Source: Phycisphaerae bacterium (lineage in GTDB: Bacteria > Planctomycetota > Phycisphaerae > Tepidisphaerales > Tepidisphaeraceae). From it: a DNA stretch of 6,943 nt. The position numbers were made by a program, and so were the translations under genes. The notes under the pieces were generated by a model, which was given only the letters and a program-made list of their open reading frames with translations, was not told the origin of the DNA and ran no database searches. The stretch lies in NCBI GenBank assembly GCA_030448225.1, contig JAUJNJ010000138.1, positions 1 to 6,943 of the forward strand, read 5' to 3'. Positions 1 to 4,102 of the stretch are shown in pieces; positions within the stretch are counted from its first letter, which is position 1; every line of letters starts with the position of its first letter.

Positions 1-675
1 ACCACGACGGGGTCGTGGCCGTCGACGGTGAAGGTGATGATTCCCGAGCCCCCGGCCCCCCAGTCGGGGGGCCCGTGGCGCTCCCGCGCGGGCGGCATCT
101 TCATCCCCGGCCCCGGGCGCAACGTGGGCGGCCCGGTCATCGTCCGCAACGGGCGGCGGATCCAGTTGCCCGGCGGCGATGACATCGATGGGCTCCGCGA
201 GACCCTGCGCCGCCAGATGCGCGAGGCAAACATCCCCCCCTCCCGCCAGGACGAGGTGAACCGGCGGCTCGACGAGCTCGACGCGCTGCAGACGGTGAAG
301 ATCGACGACCCGGACGAGCCGAACCCGGACGTGATGCGCAAGCGGAACGCCAAGAGCGACGAGTTCCGCGCGCTGCTCGCCGAGCTGAAGCTGCCCGACC
401 CCGTCGACCAACTGCCGCCGCCGGCGAAGGAGCGGCTCGGCATCGCGATCGGCCCCCTGATGCCCGGCGGCTTCCTGATCGGCCACGTGCTGCCCGACTC
501 GCGCGGCGAGAAGATCGGCCTGCGCAAGGGCGACGAACTCGCGAAGGTCAACGGCCAGACGTTGAAGGTGCCGACAGACCTGCGGCGGCTCTTGTCAAAG
601 GCGGACCAGGTCGTCCTCGAGGTGACGCGCGACGGGAAAACCGTCACGCTCGAAGAGAAGAAGCCGGCGCCGTAG
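1..675 (+). CDS. PDZ-domain protein, 3' part only (5' end outside window)
   Basis: The reading frame is open from base 1 to a TAG stop at 673-675, so the gene probably starts upstream of the window. The first in-frame start codon is a GTG at base 28, with no clear ribosome binding site, and is probably internal. The visible 224 residues begin with a Pro/Gly-rich segment, followed by a charged, probably helical stretch with many Arg, Glu and Asp residues (about bases 180-400). The last ~75 residues form a PDZ domain (about bases 430-655): the RLGIAIG carboxylate-loop region, GEKIGLRKGDELAKVNG (the usual 'GLKxGDxIxxVNG' core), a helix DLRRLLSKA, and a final strand pair ending VTLEE. PDZ domains bind C-terminal or internal peptide segments and are common in HtrA-type proteases and processing peptidases. 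No protease domain is visible here, so the catalytic part, if any, lies upstream. The PDZ call is secure; the full protein's function is unknown. Confidence 0.85.
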   Translation, partial: TTTGSWPSTVKVMIPEPPAPQSGGPWRSRAGGIFIPGPGRNVGGPVIVRNGRRIQLPGGDDIDGLRETLRRQMREANIPPSRQDEVNRRLDELDALQTVKIDDPDEPNPDVMRKRNAKSDEFRALLAELKLPDPVDQLPPPAKERLGIAIGPLMPGGFLIGHVLPDSRGEKIGLRKGDELAKVNGQTLKVPTDLRRLLSKADQVVLEVTRDGKTVTLEEKKPAP

Positions 676-720
676 GGCCATCATCCCGCGACCGCGAGTG
701 GAGAGACTAACGGCGGCGGC

Positions 721-748
721 GGCGGCCCAGCGTTAATGCGGGGCCGCC
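721..748 (+). terminator. GC-rich hairpin after the PDZ gene, weak terminator candidate
   Basis: An 8-bp perfect stem, GGCGGCCC at 721-728 with GGGCCGCC at 741-748, encloses a 12-base loop. It begins 46 bases after the stop of the PDZ gene. No T-run follows, so it is not a textbook intrinsic terminator. It may still end or protect the transcript's 3' end, or be a chance product of the GGC-repeat run at 711-725. Confidence 0.3.
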
Positions 749-797
749 ATCCAGTTCCGGTGGCGCCATCTCGCCGGCCTTGTGGCGAGAGTAACAT

Positions 798-883
798 CGA
801 ACGTCCAACGCTCGACCTCCCAACGTTTAATGGTCAAGTAGGACGGGTGATTCGGACGTTGAACGTCGGGTGTCGGTCGTTCG
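798..883. repeat. Imperfect inverted repeat (REP/MITE-like), element 1
   Basis: The left arm (798-827) begins CGAACG and ends AACGTT. The right arm (854-883) begins GGACGTTGAACG and ends CGTTCG. Read as reverse complement, the right arm matches the left over roughly 30 positions, with about 7 mismatches and one single-base gap by manual alignment; the loop is 26 bases. The arms are built from short CGTT/AACG-type words. Translated, they give peptide-like strings such as NIERPTLDLPTFN and RTLNVGCRSF, a style I recall from spurious ORFs over interspersed repeats in Planctomycetota and Verrucomicrobiota genomes; that recollection is unverified. No coding function is supported. Confidence 0.5.
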
Positions 884-981
884 TTTTCCGCCACCCCCCG
901 ATGCCGTCATCCCTGCCGTCTCTCCCGCGTACGGGGCACGCGTTTAAGCCGCTGGTCCTGCCGCCGTTGTGTTCCGTCCGA

Positions 982-1134
982 CACTTTTCGGAGCTTCTAA
1001 AAGTAGCGGTCCGCGGGGGTGTCACCCTGAGCGCAGCGGAGGACCTCCCGTGGTTCCTGCGATACCCGGGGAGATCCTTCGCTCCGCTCAGGATGACAAG
1101 CTGCTGACCGCGGTACTTTTAGACGCTCAAAGTG
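982..1134. repeat. Long palindromic interspersed repeat of the CHPERSEGS type
   Basis: The inner arms are 1020-1049 and 1069-1098 (30 bases each, 4 mismatches as reverse complements, 19-base loop). They carry the words TGTCA(C/T)CCTGAGCG and CGCTCAGGATGACA. The outer arms extend the palindrome: GAGCTTCTAAAAGTA at 991-1005 pairs with the reverse complement of TACTTTTAGACGCTC at 1114-1128 (one mismatch), with CCGCGG on both sides and CACTTT at both extremities. The total is about 150 bp. The inner core translates as CHPERSEGSP on the minus strand and CHPERSGGPP on the plus strand. This is a spurious peptide seen often in soil-bacterial annotations over a dispersed palindromic repeat (from memory, not searched). 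It encodes no transposase and is therefore a non-autonomous or REP-like element. It lies in the spacer before the gene at 1384. Confidence 0.75.
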
Positions 1135-1363
1135 GGGACGAAGGCGAAGCGTGGCCCGAGGCTGCGAGGATGCGTTGGGCCGCCCGTTCGTGGTGCCGCA
1201 GTGAATGCGGGCGTGCGGACGCTCGAATCGCCGCCGACGGCTCGACCGGGAATTCCCCGACCCTCTCAGATTTTCCCATGTCACCGCCAACTGCCGTGTC
1301 GGCAAATCGTTGCCGCCGGTTCGCCCTACCACGTGGCTCAAGTTACCCATCTTGCCGGCCGAT

Positions 1364-1376
1364 GGAGGGAGAGAGG
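1364..1376 (+). promoter_or_regulatory. Ribosome binding site for the gene at 1384
   Basis: A purine-rich stretch (GGAGGGAGAGAGG) contains a full GGAGG core and ends 7 bases before the ATG at 1384. It decides the start codon: the same frame is open upstream to a GTG at 1132, but that start lies at the edge of the palindromic repeat and has no such site. Confidence 0.75.
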
Positions 1377-1383
1377 TATTGTC

Positions 1384-1869
1384 ATGGCATCCAACTCCCG
1401 GCCGACGCAACCGACGCCCACCGACCCCACGCCCGACGCGGCGGCCTCGACGGCCGTGGCGGAGGACCAGCGCAAGCCGGGGCAGGGCCCCGACCGCCGC
1501 TTGAGCCGCATCGACCGCCGCAGCGGCCTCGACCGCCGGCAGGCGACGGCCGAGCAGTCGGGCTACACCGGCCCCGAGCGGCGCAGCGGCAAGGAACGTC
1601 GCGACGACACCGGCCTCGAGCGGCGCCGCGGCCCCGGCCGCCGTCGCAGCGACGACCGCAAGGCCGCCGAGGAGGGCGAGATGACCGGCGAGCAGTTCGA
1701 GTTCGTGATGGCCGTCGAGACCTACAAGAAGGTCAACAAGCGGCTCTACCCGACCTGGACCGAGATCCTGGAGATCGTCCGCCAGCTCGGCTACCGCAAG
1801 GTCCAGCACCGCAAGATCCAGCTCAGCAACGTGCCGGAGCCCGAACTGAACGAGCGGGACGAGGAGTAA
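1384..1869 (+). CDS. Small Arg-rich repeat protein with a conserved-looking C-terminal domain, function unknown
   Basis: A 161-residue protein starting at the ATG behind a strong ribosome binding site. Residues 1-35 are low-complexity, rich in Pro, Thr and Ala. Residues 36-92 hold three variants of a [DE]RRSGx[DE]RR motif: DRRSGLDRR (44-52), ERRSGKERR (65-73) and ERRRGPGRRR (79-88), with further DRR copies at 37-39 and SDDR at 89-92. This segment is strongly charged and probably disordered. Residues ~100-145 look like a small folded helical domain: an acidic/aromatic helix (GEQFEFVMAVETYKKVN), then the segment LYPTWTEILEIVRQLGYRKV. The PTWTEILE...LGYRKV pattern resembles short helix-turn-helix-like modules I recall in planctomycete hypothetical proteins, but I cannot name a family. 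There is no signal peptide or membrane segment, so it is probably cytoplasmic. The basic repeats could bind nucleic acid; that is inference only. It appears monocistronic, with a terminator at 2038-2075. Confidence 0.8.
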   Translation: MASNSRPTQPTPTDPTPDAAASTAVAEDQRKPGQGPDRRLSRIDRRSGLDRRQATAEQSGYTGPERRSGKERRDDTGLERRRGPGRRRSDDRKAAEEGEMTGEQFEFVMAVETYKKVNKRLYPTWTEILEIVRQLGYRKVQHRKIQLSNVPEPELNERDEE

Positions 1870-1898
1870 GCGGACCAGTTCCCCCGCCCCGGGACGTG

Positions 1899-1912
1899 CC
1901 CGCTGAAGCGGG
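1899..1912 (+). other. Small hairpin just after the Arg-rich protein gene
   Basis: CCCGC (1899-1903) pairs with GCGGG (1908-1912) around a TGAA tetraloop, 30 bases after the stop codon. It has no T-run, so it is a minor RNA structure at most. Confidence 0.25.
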
Positions 1913-1987
1913 TAGGCCGGGCGGCGTCGGGATGGTCAGGCGCTCGCGTCGACAGGCATCGCATTGACAGCACACCGGGTGATTGCA

Positions 1988-2012
1988 GGCCGCCGCCCCC
2001 GGGCAGGCGGCC
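1988..2012 (+). other. GC-rich hairpin upstream of the terminator
   Basis: GGCCGCC (1988-1994) pairs with GGCGGCC (2006-2012) around an 11-base loop. It lies 26 bases before the terminator hairpin. Together they give two consecutive stem-loops in the 3' trailer of the gene at 1384, or possibly a short independent RNA: a TTGACA word occurs at 1964-1969, but no good -10 box follows it. Confidence 0.35.
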
Positions 2013-2037
2013 CGTCACCCCACAAGACGCGCAACGA

Positions 2038-2075
2038 GAGACGACCTCCGGCCCGCCCGGAGGTCGTCTCGTTTT
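2038..2075 (+). terminator. Strong Rho-independent terminator
   Basis: A perfect 14-bp stem, GAGACGACCTCCGG at 2038-2051 with its complement at 2057-2070, closes a CCCGC loop and is followed by GTTTT (2071-2075). The T-run lies on the plus strand only, so it serves plus-strand transcription, most likely that of the gene ending at 1869. The distance of 168 bases from that stop codon is long and leaves room for a structured trailer or a small RNA. Confidence 0.85.
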
Positions 2076-2200
2076 CGCGCCCGCCGCATCGACCCGGCAA
2101 TCCCTACTGAGACCGAGACCGGTGCGCTGACGTGGCGCGCCTTCGACCGGCGCGGACGGGCGGGAGTGCGCGTTAGAAGCGGAACCCTCTGGAGCACGCC

Positions 2201-2233
2201 GAACGAAGGAACCGTGGGAGCAAGCTCCCACGG
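2201..2233 (-). terminator. Probable terminator of the acyltransferase gene
   Basis: A 10-bp perfect inverted repeat, CCGTGGGAGC (2212-2221) and GCTCCCACGG (2224-2233), is separated by AA, so the real loop is probably the central 4-6 bases. On the minus strand the hairpin is followed by a T-rich tract (TTCCTTCGTTC, bases 2211-2201). It lies 50 bases beyond the stop codon of the minus-strand acyltransferase, the right place for its terminator. GTGGGAGC...GCTCCCAC words also occur in REP-type repeats of other bacteria, so a dispersed-repeat origin is possible. Confidence 0.55.
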
Positions 2234-2282
2234 CGCTCGAAGACGATACGCGACTCGAAGGATGGAGGAACCACCGGCCGGT

Positions 2283-3080
2283 TCACGACGGCACCGACGG
2301 CGGGTCCGCCGGCCGCTCCGTTGCCCCGCGATCTGGCAGGGAATCTGCCGACCGCCCGGCAAACCGCTCCTTCCACCGGCTGATCGAGCGCCGGCCCTTC
2401 AGCAGGAGGCGGTCGCCCGGGCGCTGCCGCAGGCCGTCGGCCTTGAGTTGGTCGAGCGACGCGGTGACGGCGTCGAGGATCGAGCTCATCACGGCGGCCC
2501 GGGGCAGGCCCTCGAATCGCCGCTCGGCGCCGACGCGCACCATCGCCTCGGCCCCCTGCTCTTCCCAAAACTCGTAGCGCAGCGCGACCGGCACCACCCG
2601 CAGCCCGGGCACGCGCTCCACGAGCCGCGCGACGCCCGCCTCGAACCGCAGCGGCCGCGCGCCGTTCGGCTGGAAGCGGCCCTGCGGGAAGACGATCACG
2701 GCGGCGGGGGTCGGGGCGTTCAACAGGCCGGCGGCGTAATCGATCGCGCGCAGGCCGTCGCGCGCGTCGTTGCGGTCAACGGAGAACCCGCCGATGCGGC
2801 GGAAGAACGGGTGGCGCCGGACCTGTTCCTCGTCGATCATGCAGTACAGCGGCTGAGCCCGGCGGCCGTGGCGGTGGCGGAGCAGGACGTTCAGCACGAT
2901 GCCGTCCCAGAAACTGCTGTGGTTCGGCACGTACAGCCGCGGCACTGCCGGGTCGCTGGCGTCCCACTCGCCGGGCGACTCGAGGTAGAGGTGGACCCGG
3001 TGGAAACTCCGCCGCAGCGCCCGGCGGCACCACCAGTCGAACCAGGAGATCGTCAACACGCTGGGCGCTGCGGGACGCAT
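2283..3080 (-). CDS. Lysophospholipid acyltransferase, PlsC-like (LPLAT superfamily)
   Basis: This 265-residue protein has the four ordered blocks of glycerophospholipid acyltransferases: NHSSFWD with the catalytic His54 and Asp59 (the NHxxxxD motif), GGFSVDR at 97-103 (block II), FPQG at 131-134 (block III, usually FPEG) and VPVAL at 163-167 (block IV). Such enzymes transfer a fatty acyl group from acyl-ACP or acyl-CoA to a lysophospholipid or another hydroxyl acceptor at the inner membrane face. No clear membrane helix is visible, so attachment is probably peripheral. The Gln in place of Glu in FPEG, with GRF after it and RYEFWEE at 168-174, suggests a side branch that I recall in envelope-lipid or carotenoid-ester contexts; the acceptor is therefore uncertain. 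Residues 245-265 are a polar, Pro-rich tail. The ATG at 3080 is the only ATG/GTG/TTG start after the in-frame stop at 3114-3116; a GTG at residue 8 is an alternative. No strong ribosome binding site is seen. The gene is convergent with the one at 1384. Confidence 0.9.
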   Translation of the reverse strand: MRPAAPSVLTISWFDWWCRRALRRSFHRVHLYLESPGEWDASDPAVPRLYVPNHSSFWDGIVLNVLLRHRHGRRAQPLYCMIDEEQVRRHPFFRRIGGFSVDRNDARDGLRAIDYAAGLLNAPTPAAVIVFPQGRFQPNGARPLRFEAGVARLVERVPGLRVVPVALRYEFWEEQGAEAMVRVGAERRFEGLPRAAVMSSILDAVTASLDQLKADGLRQRPGDRLLLKGRRSISRWKERFAGRSADSLPDRGATERPADPPSVPS

Positions 3081-3997
3081 CGGCGGCCATCGTATCGGGC
3101 GGGCGGCAGTCGGTCAGGCCGGGCGCGAGAGCCGGACAGGGGACCGCACCGGCAGACGGCGGCGCAGAGCGGGCCCGGCTCACCGTCGTCGCTCTCGGCG
3201 ACACCCCCGCTTGCCCCGGCGTCCTGCTCGTCCCACGGAAGGATACCCGAGCACGTGCGGCAGACGCACGCCCGTCGTACCGCCCCACCCGTTCCGACAT
3301 CCTCGTGCGGAAGGGACCGGGGAATTGCCGGATCCGCCCCCGTCGATAACCGGCACCGACTCCTCGGATCATCGCCCGCTCCGGGGCTTCTCTGATCCGG
3401 GGAGCATGAACAAACCATGCTATTGAACTGGGACAAACCCGCTTTCGTGGCCGCGGCTACGGGTGCAACGATCCAGTAGACAGCATCGGCCGCGAGCGGA
3501 GACGCATGCATTGCGACAACCCGGCGTGGAGTTACGTCACGTGCCGCGGCGGGGTCGGGCGACGCTGCGGCGTGCGCCGAGCGACGGTGAGAGGTTCGGC
3601 GGCGTCGTTGTCTCGCCTTAAAACGTGTTCGGCAAGGCGGGAGCCGGAGCGTGGCATGGACGTCCCGCCCGCGTCCCCCGTCAAGATGCGGCTCGGACGC
3701 CTGAGCCACGCTTGGTCCTTCGAGTTCTCAAACACCTCCGGCGAGTTTGGCGCCCCCGAACCCTTCCCGTCGCCAAGCGTATGACTTGATAGGACGGGTC
3801 GGGTTTCGAGACGTCTTCGCCAGTGTGCCGGCAAGATGGGTTAGGCCTGTCGACCGAAGCGACCGATTCGTCCGTGGCACAATCTTGTCAGCCGTCGCCT
3901 ACGGTTTGCCCGGCCGACGGAGACGGAAAAGTCGGCTTCCGTGCTCATCTGTGGCGAAAACGCGCGGGCTTCTGCTGCCGACGATCGTGCTTTTCGC

Positions 3998-4025
3998 TTG
4001 TCGTCCCCGTTTACGATGGTATAGT
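3998..4025 (+). promoter_or_regulatory. Candidate sigma-70-type promoter of the PEP-CTERM gene
   Basis: TTGTCG (3998-4003) and TATAGT (4020-4025) are separated by 16 bases. Each box resembles the housekeeping consensus (4 of 6 and 5 of 6). Initiation a few bases downstream would give a 5' leader of roughly 70 bases before the ATG at 4103. The sequence context is less GC-rich than the surroundings. Confidence 0.4.
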
Positions 4026-4093
4026 TTCGTCGCCCTACCTTAGACGTACCATCCATCCGTGGAGCGGGGGGATGATCGCCACTTTTTGATTTC

Positions 4094-4102
4094 GGGGAAA
4101 AG
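4094..4102 (+). promoter_or_regulatory. Ribosome binding site of the PEP-CTERM gene
   Basis: GGGGAAAAG directly precedes two consecutive ATG codons at 4103 and 4106. The GGGG core ends 5 bases before the first ATG and 8 before the second, so the second may be preferred; the protein differs by one Met. Confidence 0.55.

Larger units (their letters stand above)
3081..4102. other. About 1 kb intergenic region without a supportable gene
   Basis: The region lies between two divergent genes. The reading frames here (for example 3506-3784 on plus and 3053-3709 on minus) have no ribosome binding site, no recognisable domain and arginine/proline-heavy translations typical of GC-rich noncoding DNA. 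Composition loosens towards the right: the last ~200 bases hold AT-richer words and the candidate promoter of the gene at 4103. A small inverted repeat, AGCATG...CATGCT, lies at 3403-3421. I saw no tRNA, transposase remnant or tandem array. Confidence 0.6.

Noticed and set aside
736..1107. Plus-strand open frame of 123 residues
   Set aside because: It runs through both palindromic elements, has no ribosome binding site and its translation is explained by the repeats.
1132..1383. Upstream extension of the Arg-rich protein to a GTG at 1132
   Set aside because: The GTG lies in the edge of the palindromic repeat with no ribosome binding site, whereas ATG 1384 has a strong one; the extra residues look like noncoding translation.
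997..1809. Minus-strand open frame of 270 residues
   Set aside because: It is antisense to the well-supported gene at 1384 and its C-terminal part is the translated CHPERSEGS repeat.
1983..3395. Plus-strand open frame of 470 residues across the acyltransferase
   Set aside because: It is antisense to a gene with four intact catalytic motif blocks, passes through both terminators and has no recognisable domain.
3506..3784. Plus-strand open frame of 92 residues in the long spacer
   Set aside because: There is no ribosome binding site, no domain, and an overlapping minus-strand frame of similar quality; composition resembles noncoding DNA.
3875..3888. Sigma-54-like TGGCAC...TTGT upstream of the PEP-CTERM gene
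   Set aside because: It is attractive because PEP-CTERM genes in some bacteria are sigma-54 controlled, but the spacing is one base short and the GC of the -12 element is replaced by GT.
3885..3913. TTGTCA as a -35 box
   Set aside because: It matches 5 of 6 bases, but the region 16-18 bases downstream is GC-rich with no -10-like sequence.
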